A DNA stretch of 64,000 nucleotides from Siphonodentalium dalli (Eukaryota > Mollusca > Scaphopoda > Gadilida > Siphonodentaliidae). This document shows, one piece after another, positions 47,128 to 57,362 of the stretch (its first letter is position 1; every line of letters begins with the position of its first letter). The stretch lies in NCBI GenBank assembly GCA_032622095.1, contig CP136061.1, positions 214,056,373-214,120,372 on the forward strand. The letters are read 5' to 3'. The notes beneath the pieces were generated by a model that was given only the letters and a program-made list of their open reading frames with translations, was not told the origin of the DNA and searched no databases. The translations under genes were made by a program, and so were the position numbers.

Positions 47128-48031
47128 GTCTGATTTTGTTCATACATGGTGTTGTATCTTGGTAAGCTGACTATACATGTGCTACATAGACACAATAAAG
47201 AGGTGACAGGCCCATCGACACCCAGATGAGAAGGCACACAAGTGTGCCACACATAATACATTGTGATCATACATGTATGTGTATGTATGTTTAGGGTTAA
47301 AATGTTATATGATGACTCTTAAAAAAGCCAGAATTGTATAATTTGTAGATATACGATATATGTATATTCGATAAGATGATTCTGTTTCATTGTCGCGTAA
47401 CGGTCTAATCGAGTGGGAACGGGTCATAAAGTCTGTAAAATAAACATGATTATAACAAATAGTTGATACTTCATAGCGTTTCGTCCTTCATGTGTGGTCA
47501 AAAATAACTCCAAGCATGTTAATACTAAACGAATATCCGGTTAGCTGCATGCATACGAACGACAGCATTCACGTGCGTGTGATCAAGGCATCGCGTTATC
47601 ATTCATTCGCAGTCCAATATTTATTGATCAGTCTCATATACACATAAAAACACCCGAAAACTCATCAGACCTCCTTAAGTGCTACGCATATTTACTGCAC
47701 AGAAGATCGGAGTTTGGTGACATCTTCGTCTGCGACGTTAACATCTTTCTGGGCCGACAGTGGTCCCTCCATATCGCGCGGATATTGAGAACGACACTGT
47801 TTTTTTTTAAATTCTTTTCTATCCTACGCTTCATTGACATTCAACTATATACCGGCATTTGTTTTGGCAGCGTGGAAGTCCAGGAACTATACTAGTGGGT
47901 GGATGTTCTCGAAAAATTGAGTGAGCAAAAGCAAAAACACTATTGAAAAAATTAGCAAAAAAATATTAAATGGTTTGATCTTGGAAAACTGATGGACATC
48001 GGGTGGATAAATACTCCTGCTTCATGTGGAC
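47128..48031. repeat. Right arm of the 1-kb inverted repeat, inner segment
   Basis: Reverse complement of the left arm, continuous up to CATGTGGAC at 48023-48031. There the arm is broken by the foldback transposon and resumes at 49521. Confidence 0.88.
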
Positions 48032-48499
48032 GGCGTCAGACCGATTTTCCGAAGACCTATTACTACGAAGGCCCACAACTCCGAAGGGCCGATTCTCCGA
48101 CGGCCCATAACTCCGAAGATCCGATTCTCCGACGGCCCATAACTCCGAAGATCCGATTCTCCGAAAGCCCATAACTCCGAAGGGCCGATTCTCCGAAAGC
48201 CCATAACTCCGAAGAGCCGATTTTCCGAAGACCTATAACTCCGAAGGTCTATAACTCCGAAGGTCCGATTCTCCGAAGGTCCATAACTCCGAAGGTCCGA
48301 TTCTCCGAAGGTCTATAACTCCGAAGATCCGATTCTCCGAAGGTCTATAACTCCGAAGGTCCGATTCTCCGAAGGTCTATAACTCCGAAGGTCCGATTCT
48401 CCGAAGGTCCGATTCTCCGAAGGTCCGATTCTCCGAAGGTCCGATTCTCCGAAGATTTTGTTTTATCGGGGTATTATCGTTTACTAAATAGTGTACAGT

Positions 48500-48694
48500 C
48501 CAGTGGCGAAGCCAAGTGGTCCAAAAATTCCTACTGCCCCTATTAAACCTCTACTGCTATTTCAGACAATATGGGCCCCTACCAAAACATGTCCAATGTC
48601 ATGTAAACGCCCGGAAATCGTTCATGGGGCATCAAAATATTAAAACTTTTCCTACTGCCCCCACCTAAATGGGAATCCTGGCCCGCCACTGACT
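48500..48694. mobile_element. hAT-like MITE inside the left foldback arm
   Basis: The ends read CAGTGGCGAAGCCAAG and, inverted, CAGTGGCGGGCCAGG. The CAGTGGCGGA-type terminus is characteristic of hAT-group MITEs. The counterpart lies in the opposite arm at 48844-49112. Confidence 0.55.
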
Positions 48695-48843
48695 ATACAC
48701 CAGATACTATAACGTTACGTTGGCCCATGATATGCCAGAGTAAAATGTACAGGGGTGAACGGGGAAGAACTTGTCGCCCCTGTGCATGTTAGGCTACTCT
48801 GACATTCTTGCAGCGTTTCGTTATAATATACCCGGTGCACACC

Positions 48844-49112
48844 AGTGGCGGAGCCAGGGTTCCCATTTAGGGGTGCACATTAATTAGCATATGTGGGGGA
48901 TATATCATGCATATGATATGCCGAAAGCATATCACGAAGGCCTGATTTGGCGCATGCATGGGAGGGGTCGCCCCAATTGTTGGTCCGGGGGCTCCCCTGT
49001 GCAGGAACACTGAATATTTGAATGCCTAGGAGGGATTTCCGGACGTTTACATGACACTTGACATGTTTTTTGGGGGCGGTCTTCCCTAGGGCCCCATTGA
49101 CCCCGCCACTGG
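48844..49112. mobile_element. hAT-like MITE inside the right foldback arm
   Basis: It starts CAGTGGCGGAGCCAGG and ends GACCCCGCCACTG. It is the inverted homologue of 48500-48694 but about 75 bp longer. It shares CATGTAAACG and CGGAAATC-type blocks once reversed. Confidence 0.55.
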
Positions 49113-49529
49113 ACTGTACACTATTTAATAAGCGATAAAACATGATCTTCGGAGAATCGGTCCTTCGGAGAATCGGACCTTCGGAGTTATAGACCTTCGG
49201 AGAATCGGACCTTCGGAGTTATAGACCTTCGGAGAATCGGACCTTCGGAGTTATGGCCCTTCGGAGTTATGGCCCTTCGGAGTTATAGACCTTCGGAGTT
49301 ATGGGCGTTCGGAGTTATACACCTTCGGAGTTATGGGCGTTCGAAGTTATAGGCCTTCGGAGAATCGGACCTTCGGAGAATCGGACCTTCGGAGTTATAG
49401 ACCTTCGGAGAATCGGACCTTCGGAGTTATAGACCTTCGGAAAATCGGGCCTTCGGAGTTATGGATCTTCGGAGAATCGGACCTTCGGAGTTATGGGTCT
49501 TCGGAAAAACGCTACGTAACCATGTGGAC

Positions 49530-49610
49530 ATACACATACGTTGTTCGTTGTCTGTTTTACGATGAGTAACAAACATATCCCCATATCATATACGTGACAA
49601 TTACTTCCCC
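49530..49610. repeat. Right arm of the 1-kb inverted repeat, outer segment
   Basis: It continues the arm beyond the foldback insertion. GTTGTTCGTTGTCTGTTTTA and CCATATCATATACGTGACAA match the outer part of the left arm (45068-45150) in reverse. Confidence 0.85.
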
Positions 49611-50372
49611 CATGTCATTATTATTTATTATTTATTAAGTATATATATAATTCACGTACATAAAGAGTTTAATTATTTGGTTGCGTCTAAAAATAGTTAT
49701 TATTTTCAGTGGGGGACACCACTACGGAGAACATGGAGAAATATATAAACTTTATATTTAAATTGATTATTGATTGTTCTCCAATAACGATATTTTCCGT
49801 GAATATTTCAGAATACTTGTCAATGCTTTGACCTTTTCTCATATTTTGATAAAACTAATTGTATCTGACTTATAGGTCCAATTTGACTTTAATCAGCAAT
49901 TCCGCTGTAACACTAATTAATGTTTACATTACAATGTTTATTTTTTACATGCGAAATATTATTATTGGAGAGTTATTAATGGTGAAAATACGAACAAAGT
50001 CAATCTATTTTTTTACATGTACTTGTTGATGATAGCTGTTTTATAGACTTTTTTGTTATTTCGCATGAACCCACTTCTTAAACGCCTTGAGTCTCTTTAA
50101 AGCTGATTCTGAAATCGAATGATCTCATTGATAACTGAAAGCAACTAGCCTGCTGATTACTATATGTTGGTTCTATATATACTGCTTTCCTAAATGTTGA
50201 TGGAACCATGAATAATTAATGATAGAAGATTAACTCAATATTGTCTGTGAGACCGCCTATAGCTCCCAATATCCGGTTACCGGTGGTAAATTTTAATTCT
50301 TTATTTGATAGTCATTCACAAAGTTACACACATCAGACCAGTACATACAAATGTTAACAGTCACGCTCTGAA
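49611..50372. other. Non-coding interval
   Basis: AT-rich, with short TATT/TATA runs. Nothing recognised. Confidence 0.3.
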
Positions 50373-50876
50373 ATGAAGGTTACGGGCGGCGTTGGCGGTT
50401 GATATGCTGTTAAAATATTCACCTCCGTCAAAATCCGCCATAAACAGAAAGAATAGTAAAATATAGACATACTTTGTTCTTATAGAATCAGAATGATGGC
50501 ATACACAGTATGTTATTGTAAACAAAAGCAAAAAACGTTACGTTACCTGGCTTTTGTTTAGATCCGGATATGATAAACATAAAGAGCGTTATTTGTTACT
50601 GTTTACCTGATATGGAAATAATAAAGAGCGTTTATATCATTTGTGTGTGATTAACAAATAGAATTGCGCTGTGTTATGTAAACAGAAGCACAACCTCTGT
50701 AACACGAGAAGGCTCTTGTTTGCGTACACCACCGTATGTCTTGACGACAATATAATATTTACGCGCTGATTATGTTTGGCATATGAACAAAACTTATATA
50801 TTTTAATATTCCTTATGTTGATGGCGATTTGAACAAATATGAATATTTCTTCAACGAACGCCGCCCGTGCCTTTAA
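50373..50876. mobile_element. TTAA MITE, family A copy 2
   Basis: The right end is CGCCCGTGCCT followed by TTAA (50873-50876). The left is TGAA then AGGTTACGGGCGGCG, so the left TTAA has mutated. TIRs match for about 17 bp. The internal order matches copy 1 at 23026: ATAGACATACTTTGTT, CAGTATG, then decamers at 50581 and 50623 with CCTGATATGG between (50606-50615). Confidence 0.7.
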
Positions 50877-51710
50877 GCTATATATATCAACATATCGTCG
50901 TGGAAATATGTTCATATTGGACCAAAATATTCACATAGGTTCTTGTTTATCTGAAATCAGTCCATAGTGGTCTTATATCCGTTTGATGTAAACAGTATTT
51001 ATTCCATATAATTCAAATACAGTGTATGTAACACAAAATATGAATCATGAATATTGGTTTATGGAGGCGATCCGACATCAAGCATATGGGGGCCGTTTCC
51101 GATTACGTGTGAATAAGCCCACACTGTGAGAATGATAACATAATATTAGGTAATTGTGTTCATACTAATTTGAGAAGATCGTTGTTCGTATATATGTTAC
51201 TCAGCTACTCACAGTGTGGGCTGGATCGATAGATATATCAAAATGAGATTTTTTTCTTCTTTTGGAATAATAGAAAGAAATTGATTGAAAATAGATTTAG
51301 TATAGCGGAACGAAGTATAGATCGATATAGACAAGAGCGTGAGGTGACATATCAAACGTTTGTGTGAGTCTGATATGCAGTATACATGTATAGGGAGGGG
51401 AGGTTGGGAGTGTAAATGATAAGCTATTGCTTTTAATTTCTGCACTAATTTTGTGTTCTGACCTAGCATGTTTGCATCCGAGCCGACACCACTATCAATT
51501 GGATTTGTACGAATATCTAATAACATCAACATTAATATTTCTATTTCTCACGCGATTTTTGACGATATGAGTCGATTTGATATGGTGCGGTCATTAGTGA
51601 AAGCACATTATAAAGAGCGTACATCTGGTAAATCGATTTAGGTTCATATAGAGCGTAATTCAAATTCAGTATTGCCGATTTGGGTGAATATATACACTAT
51701 TTAAAGGCAC
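50877..51710. other. Non-coding, with a small TIR element and a decamer pair
   Basis: It contains the 107-bp TIR element at 51116-51222, and AAAGAGCGTA / ATAGAGCGTA at 51612 and 51648. No gene. Confidence 0.45.
51116..51222. mobile_element. 107-bp TIR mini-element
   Basis: AGCCCACACTGTGAG is exactly inverted at the other end (CTCACAGTGTGGGCT). The size and 15-bp perfect TIRs fit a tiny MITE. No target duplication was identified. Confidence 0.65.
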
Positions 51711-52057
51711 ACAATCCGATCCGATGGTCCCCGAATCATCATATATATCAACACCAACAACAACAGTTCTTCAAAAGACGCTTTAGTGATCAAAATCGAT
51801 TAATTACCAAAAAATAATGCTAACCACTGTTAACTCAAAACCGTGTTATATATCAACATTCTGTTCAACGCATTTTGGTATTGAGAGCACTTGTGTCGGT
51901 CGGCTCGTCGACTATTTGCTAGGCCGATAAATATTTCGGGTGGTGAAAAATAACAGATTACAAAATCGATATCTGCTAAATCTGAGCTTCGATGGGTGGA
52001 CTAATTCCTCGACTGGAATCGAATATTTGTTTTACCACTGAAGCCAAAGAAAATGAT
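51711..52057. mobile_element. TTAA MITE, family B copy 2, left part
   Basis: It begins TTAA-AGGCACACAATCCGATCC. It follows copy 1 (39001-39255) through CCTCGAC, AATC-AATATTT and CTGAAGCCAAAGAAA, then is cut by the retroelement at about 52057. The missing end resumes at 61013. Confidence 0.8.
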
Positions 52058-52252
52058 ATTTTTCGAGCGTTTACTTGGATTAGCACGAAAAAATTGTATT
52101 CACAGTACGTGAGTTAACGTAAATTGGGGGTGGAGAGATCATTGTCATGTCGACCAATGAGAAGTTGTTATTAGATAGTTGTTGTCAGAGGATTATAGTT
52201 TGGTGAGAGTTCATTCTAGTCTAACCAGTCGATACAGCAGGTCACTTTTATT
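52058..52252 (+). repeat. Split direct repeat A1
   Basis: 195 bp, starting ATTTTTCGAGCGTTTACTTG. It matches A2 (60483-60677) without indels. In split-direct-repeat elements this left end is regenerated from the internal B1-A2 block through a circular intermediate. Confidence 0.93.
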
Positions 52253-52300
52253 GTATGCGGAACGGACGATCAACGCGAGTAGCTTTTACTGAACCGAGTT

Positions 52301-52909
52301 ATGGCGCAGTTTCCAGAACAAGCTGCAGCGATTCCCGACAGCCTGCAGTTAGCGATCACTACGGCCGTACAAAGATCGCAAAACGAGATGTTGACGAACA
52401 TGAGAACTTTGATGACGACGGAGCTAGCTGGATTCCATAGACAGATAAGTAGCTCACAAATCGACATTTCTCAACAACAAATGAGTCAGATTGATACTTT
52501 AAGAGACACTCAGTATAAATTCAAGAGTAGAAGCTGTGAAGAACAATATAAACACAATTCGAAAGTGCTAACAAAATTTAATGCAGCACAATTTTCTTTG
52601 AATGATAACCCTCAACAAGCAGAAATAGATTCAGCAAAAGAAAAGATTCAAGAAGGTATCGAGCTTGTCAATTTTAGGCAAAAATGTATTAAAATTGCGG
52701 ACGGGAACGAAAATGGTTGGGATGTAGTTAACGAATACATTTCTAATCCTTTAGCTGATGATTCCGAGGACGAGAAACGAATCAACCGAGCTGTTAACGT
52801 CGCAGCGAGAAAGAACAAACAGAAACAGCTAAAGGGGAAGAAAAGAGTCGTCAACAGAGGCCGTATGCAGTACCAGAGACCTCAGTGCGAGATAAGCAGC
52901 TTCCAGTGA
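52301..52909 (+). CDS. Gag-like protein of the tyrosine-recombinase element
   Basis: The frame of 202 aa starts at a true ATG 48 bp after A1. It has a coiled N-terminal part, a conserved-looking FKSRSCEEQYKHNSKVLTKF segment at about 73-92 as in Gag of this retroelement group, an acidic patch (DDSEDEKR) and a basic tail. The usual zinc knuckle is absent from this frame. It lies one frame back in the overlapping frame that follows, which is open from about 52795. Either a -1 shift in the A/G-rich AAAGGGGAAGAAAAGAG stretch or an indel separates them. Confidence 0.75.
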   Translation: MAQFPEQAAAIPDSLQLAITTAVQRSQNEMLTNMRTLMTTELAGFHRQISSSQIDISQQQMSQIDTLRDTQYKFKSRSCEEQYKHNSKVLTKFNAAQFSLNDNPQQAEIDSAKEKIQEGIELVNFRQKCIKIADGNENGWDVVNEYISNPLADDSEDEKRINRAVNVAARKNKQKQLKGKKRVVNRGRMQYQRPQCEISSFQ

Positions 52910-53232
52910 CGTCATCGGAGAGGTTGAGACCAGGGCGCTGTTTTACGTGCAACGTTTTCGGCCATTGGAGCAGGGATCATGCGTGTACGGCCTCGGCGAA
53001 AGGGGGAAATAAGATAAGTATTGCCTTATCATATTTACCCGAGGTCGTCAACCCGGTGGGGGTTAATGGCGTTAAAGGGCCAGCGGTCGGCAAAGCGTCG
53101 CAAAATATATCGTGTGCGAGCGATACGCGAGTTGAGTTGCAAAATAGCGCTGGAAATCAGGCGTTAGCGCGAGACGGGAATATTTGCAACAATTTAATAG
53201 ATAAATGGTTGAATGATTTCGATGTAAACTAG
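52885..53232 (+). CDS. Gag zinc-knuckle region in overlapping frame
   Basis: The frame contains CFTCNVFGHWSRDHAC (residues 19-34). This is a CX2CX4H knuckle whose last cysteine is two residues further than the canonical CX4C spacing. Upstream of the nominal ATG the frame is open for about 90 bases and reads a basic Gln/Arg-rich linker typical of the end of Gag. It is probably the C-terminal part of Gag, displaced by frameshift, rather than a separate protein. The remaining ~80 residues show no domain. Confidence 0.55.
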   Translation: MRDKQLPVTSSERLRPGRCFTCNVFGHWSRDHACTASAKGGNKISIALSYLPEVVNPVGVNGVKGPAVGKASQNISCASDTRVELQNSAGNQALARDGNICNNLIDKWLNDFDVN

Positions 53233-53389
53233 TGACAAGTCGAAGAATTGCAATCGGGTCGCGAAGACAGCGGGCGTTAGTGATAGCGCTGCGTGCGGCG
53301 ATCAACTAATAGGTCAAATAGAGTGCGCCGCTGAACACGGTTGTCAGACGCGTATTTCAGATAATCCGAAATTAACAAAGCAAAAATGT

Positions 53390-53803
53390 ATGGCAGTGCA
53401 AGCTTCTCCGGTCGGCAGTTTGCGCCAGAATTTAAATCAGTGGAAGATGGTGACCGAAAATCAGAATGTGTTGAACGTGATAGAAAATGGTTACAGATTA
53501 CCGTTCAATGCTATTCCGGAAACAGCTTGTTTACATAATAATAAATCGGCATTGGAGAACGCACAATTTGTCGAAGAAGAGATAAACAAGTTGGTGTTAT
53601 CGGGCAGAGTAAAGCAAGTTACATGCGCACCAAACGTGGTTAACCCGCTTACCGTAGCTTTCAATAGGTCGGGAAAACCTAGATTAGTTTTAGACTGTAG
53701 GCACCTAAATCCTCTGCTTCACACATTTAAACATAAATATGAGGATGCTTCTGTTGCCAGATATATGTTCAAAAGGGGGATTTTCTGTTTTCTTTTGACT
53801 TAG
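53390..53803 (+). pseudogene. RT of the tyrosine-recombinase element, N-terminal part
   Basis: The frame opens with the SLRQNLNQWK...NVLNVIENGYRLPF lead-in and the KPRLVLDCRHLNP motif (RT block 1-2) of DIRS-group RTs. It then runs off into an unrelated tail. RT homology continues in the next frame from a five-G run at about 53775, where one base appears to be missing. The first catalytic Asp region (SFDLASAYHH) lies just after this junction in the other frame. Confidence 0.85.
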
Positions 53804-53826
53804 CTTCAGCTTACCATCATGTTTTA

Positions 53827-54984
53827 ATGCATCCGGATTATTATCAATATTTGGGATTTTCATTTGAAATGTGCGGGACAAAAAACTATTACGTTTTTTG
53901 TGTTCTAGTCTTTGGATTGGCCACAAGTGGTTACATATTTTCCAAAGTACTTAGAGAAGTCATAAAGTATTGGAGAAGTTGCGGATTACGAGTCGTCATG
54001 TTTTTAGACGACGGACTTGGGGGTAGTTGCAACAGATACGAAGCTTTAAGAGACGCGAAACGTGTCAAAGAAGATCTCTTGAAATTCGGTTTTGTTCTAT
54101 CGGAAGAGAAATGTAAATGGGAACCTAGCCAGAATATTATCTGGCTCGGTTTATGTTGGAATTCGGTTGAAGGGACTATTCGTATATCAGACGAGCGTAT
54201 ATGCAGATTGAAAGTTAGTCTTGCATGGCTATTGAAATACATAAGCAAGGGCCATACATTGGTAAGAGCCAAGACTCTGGCCTCTGTTGCGGGACAGATT
54301 ATATCTTGCATTATAGTGTTGGGGGACAGGGCGAGGTTGCAGACCAGATGCATATTTTATGTTTTAAACGGGCGCGCTAGTTGGAACGCTAGTGTTGCAG
54401 TTAACACGGGCGTAATGGAAGAACTGTCTTTTTGGAATGAAAACTTGATGGAATTAAACCAACCTGGAGTCATTATGAATACAGCGTTGGGTGATTTGGC
54501 ACCAAACATGCTAGCGTTCAGCGACGCGTCTGCGTTCGGGTATGGCGGTTATATAGCGGTCAATCCTAAAATGGACAGTGATAAAGACATCCATTCAAAT
54601 CGAAAACGCGGGTTCGATGATATTAGCTTCGCAGCGAATACTGGCGGATCGAATTTAAATTCGAATAAGAGATCTAGGACGCCCATAGACATATTTGGGC
54701 GTGGGTTAGATGCTCTTGAGTTTTCCGGATGTTCGGCATCCGAGGACGCGTCTGTGCGTGGTTCGGGGAACCGAAGGAGATCTAGGACATCCGTAGTTGT
54801 TACGGAGTGTGGGTTAGATGCTCCCGATGGGCCTGTTGGGCCTTGTACACACAGAGATGTGTCGACGCGGGGAAGTGGTGTTTCGAACTTCCGAATCGCG
54901 GATTTCGATGACGGTTACGTTAAAAATGACGTAGAATCGGTTGAAAGGGTTTCGTGCGGTACATGGAATACGGACGAAAAGTAG
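53827..54984 (+). pseudogene. RT C-terminal part and interrupted RNase H
   Basis: It carries the catalytic FLDD at residues 59-62 (VVMFLDDGLGGS), the WLGLCWN motif at 106-112, the SVAGQIIS connection and then the RNase H start FSDASAFGYGG (D233). Instead of continuing, residues 250-370 are a low-complexity insert. It has two diverged ~110-bp repeats: RSRT...GRGLDAL...DASVRGSG and RSRT...ECGLDAP...DVSTRGSG. The RNase H signature resumes at CGTWNTDEK and then meets a stop at 54982. No later RNase H motif is visible, so the protein cannot be complete. Confidence 0.85.
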
Positions 54985-55075
54985 TATGGGGGCCTTGTTA
55001 GATCCACATCTAAAAAATTATTTTTTGGAGGGGTAAAATTGTTTGTACTAAAATATTCCAACAAAAAAAAAATTC

Positions 55076-55303
55076 AAAACCAAAAATTTCAAAAATTTCA
55101 AAAACTTCAAAAATTTCTAAAATTTCAAAAACTTTCAAATATTTCAAAAATTTCAAAAACTTCAAAAATATTTCAAAAATTTCAAAAACTTCAAAAATTT
55201 CAAAAATTTCAAAAACTTTCAAATATTTCAAAAATTTCAAAAACTTCAAAAATATTTCAAAAATTTCAAAAACTTCAAAAATTTCAAAAACTTCAAAAAT
55301 TTC
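55076..55303 (+). repeat. TTCAAAAA-type minisatellite
   Basis: Irregular repeats of TTCAAAAATTTCAAAAAC. The frame through it gives meaningless KFQKFQKL runs. It marks the left edge of the foreign segment within the retroelement. Confidence 0.9.
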
Positions 55304-56828
55304 AATATAATGAAGATGACGAGCAACCAATTTTCGACTGGCCTGAGGCATTACGTTATGGAATGAATAACGACAGCGGATCAGAATGCATACATATAGT
55401 ACGTCACTTGGACATTTTATCAGTTTATCACGTGATCACTAAATGTGGCAATCGGGTATCCACCGATGCCTGCAATGTATTATTTATAATAATTGGACTC
55501 ATTGATCTCACGTAAATAATACTCTTAGTTGTTCCAATAAAATAGTTATCAAATTCGATCACCAATAGATTTGACTATGGAATATAATGACCTTTAACTT
55601 TATTTATCGATCTATGTTAGAACGTGGTCTTAACAAAAAACATGACCATAACAAAAATTACCTTACCTTTATGCATGAATCTAATTTGACCAAGCGTAAA
55701 TATTGTCAGCTTATCGTTGGATTTACTCATCAGCCGATAAGCTCAGGTATAATTGTATCATGTTTACATGGACTGACTGCGGTCATAGCGTGACGAGCAA
55801 AATGTGATGTTTACACACTTAAGCTCTGGATAAACAATACATATCGCATCTGAATGATTTCTGGAATGTAGGTTAGCCATGCGTTCACAGACACTGGAAT
55901 AAAATAGTCACTGTCTATAGAGAAGTATGACCTTGTACGTAAATAACAAAGCGCATGATCGAGTCTATTCATTCTCAATAATAGATGGTCATTTAGTCAA
56001 AACAGTATGATGTCCTTTATCCCCCACACATTGGAGCCACACATTACTTGATGTTCACTTATACAGTTGTATGTCAATTATCAGTGGAGTGTCAGTGTAC
56101 TTCATTGTGAATTAAATCACTCTGGGTTATTTGACTATAAACTATAAACATGTTACACCACAGCCGAGGGTTATTGTAATTTAATGAAAATGTCACACCG
56201 AGGTACGCCACCTTGATTGCTTTCAAAAATAGTGCAACTTACCTGTTGGTAATACACGAATGAAGAGCGTTTAACTGATACGAAATTACTACACGAATGA
56301 ACTGAGTCTTGACATTTATATTTCACATCTTTCTTAAATGTTCCAACACATACATACAAAGACATAGTGTTATACAATCTTATATGTACACACGCTACGA
56401 CACCATTAAAGGTGGACAATACACTCACGATGTGACAACATATACAGACATAGGCATAGTGTTATACAGTCTTCTATGTACCAACGCTATGACATAATTA
56501 AAGGGGGATAATGCACGCACGGTGTGGAATGTTAAAGTGACACGAAACAAGGGACGTGATGCAATATTGGTGTTTGAATATTAAAGGAACACAAGACACT
56601 CTAAAGGGACACAAGACACTCATTATGAATGAATGTTAACAATACAAGCGCAGTGGTTGAAAGTTAAAATGACACAGAACAATATTTAAAGTTCAAATTT
56701 TCGGGCTCTTAATGTACCATTTATGTATCGTTTCTCACTCTACAATATCCAATAATCCACTCACTCTCTCCCCGCTTATAGATATATAACGAAAACGAGA
56801 ATATCATGTTGATGAAATTTATTGAAAT
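55304..56828. other. Foreign interval, mostly non-coding
   Basis: No RNase H remnant could be found. A ~93-bp segment is tandemly duplicated (about 56365-56457 and 56458-56525; shared GTGTTATACA, ATGTA, CGCTA and AATTAAAGG-like words). The phrase ACACAAGACACTC occurs twice near 56590-56622. GAAGAGCGTT, a decamer variant, occurs at 56272. The poly-A signal of the antisense cassette lies at its right edge. Confidence 0.5.
56818..56823 (-). terminator. Polyadenylation signal of the antisense cassette
   Basis: AATAAA on the minus strand begins only about five bases after the stop codon of the second antisense gene. Such tight packing is typical of compact viral genes. Its use is inferred. Confidence 0.6.
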
Positions 56829-57356
56829 TTAATCGTCCGAATTGTCATCACTTTCGTCAGAAGTGTCATTTGTTTCGTCCATGTATTTTTCTAGCATCGG
56901 TTTGTACTTTAATATTGACATTTTCAATGCATCACATTCTCCATAACCATTATTCAAATATTTGTCGACTTTATCCACGACTCTGTTGTGCAGAGTCCCA
57001 TTGCGCAGCTGCAGATATGCAAATATTGTCATAGCATAACCAGTCATAAATTGCTTCATATCTTTACTTTTAAGGTCCTTGTAAGCTTGTTCTTTTGCTT
57101 CTGTTTCTTTCGAACCATTTTCCTTATACGTGTCCACTTTATCACTCCATTCCTCGTGTGTTTTATCTCTACTCTCATCACACAAACTTTTGAAGTATTC
57201 ATCTTCATTCAATTGAATTTTCTTATTCTGACTATCATCCGTGTCCTCAGTTAATTTTCGTTTTAACTTATTTTCTTGACACCAGTTTTTGACGTGTCTC
57301 TGAACATCATAATGATCTTCGAACAAAAGCCCGCAGTCATTACAAGGGTACGACAT
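56829..57356 (-). CDS. Antisense gene 2: C2HC zinc-finger protein of unknown function
   Basis: 175 aa from a good ATG. A single zinc finger sits at the N-terminus: C5, C8, H21 and C26 (CX2CX12HX4C). Then come a Lys/Asp-rich linker, a helical middle (KQFMTGYAMTIFAYLQLRNG) and the segment NRVVDKVDKYLNNGYGECDA at about 124-143. The tail is very acidic (DETNDTSDESDDNSDD). I do not recognise the helical domain. Its ATG is six bases after the stop of the ATPase gene, so the two are probably made from one transcript or are related late genes of one parasite. Both start with a zinc finger, which hints at a shared partner or DNA site. Confidence 0.75.
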   Translation of the reverse strand: MSYPCNDCGLLFEDHYDVQRHVKNWCQENKLKRKLTEDTDDSQNKKIQLNEDEYFKSLCDESRDKTHEEWSDKVDTYKENGSKETEAKEQAYKDLKSKDMKQFMTGYAMTIFAYLQLRNGTLHNRVVDKVDKYLNNGYGECDALKMSILKYKPMLEKYMDETNDTSDESDDNSDD

Positions 57357-57362
57357 GTCTTC

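Larger units (their letters stand above)
48032..49520. mobile_element. Foldback (FB/MULE-like) transposon with 9-bp target duplication
   Basis: CATGTGGAC occurs on both sides (48023-48031 and 49521-49529), and the interrupted arm joins cleanly across it. The termini are imperfectly inverted (GGCGTCAGACCGATTTTCCG against GTTACGTAGCGTTTTTCCG). They run into inverted arrays of short TCCGAAG-containing units: 48046-48465 on the left and 49144-49505 on the right. Inner arms continue inverted through AAATAGTGTACAGTCCAGTG. Drosophila-type foldback elements and many Mutator-like elements have long TIRs built of tandem repeats and 9-bp duplications. No transposase is present. Confidence 0.88.

Noticed and set aside
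48046-49505. TCCGAAG arrays considered as coding (repetitive frames on both strands) or CRISPR
   Set aside because: The units are short, contiguous and inverted between the two sides of a foldback element. The frames are the repeat read in phase.
55039-55515. 158-aa plus-strand frame with KFQKFQKL repeats
   Set aside because: Produced by the TTCAAAAA minisatellite. The unique tail shows no domain and no RNase H motif.
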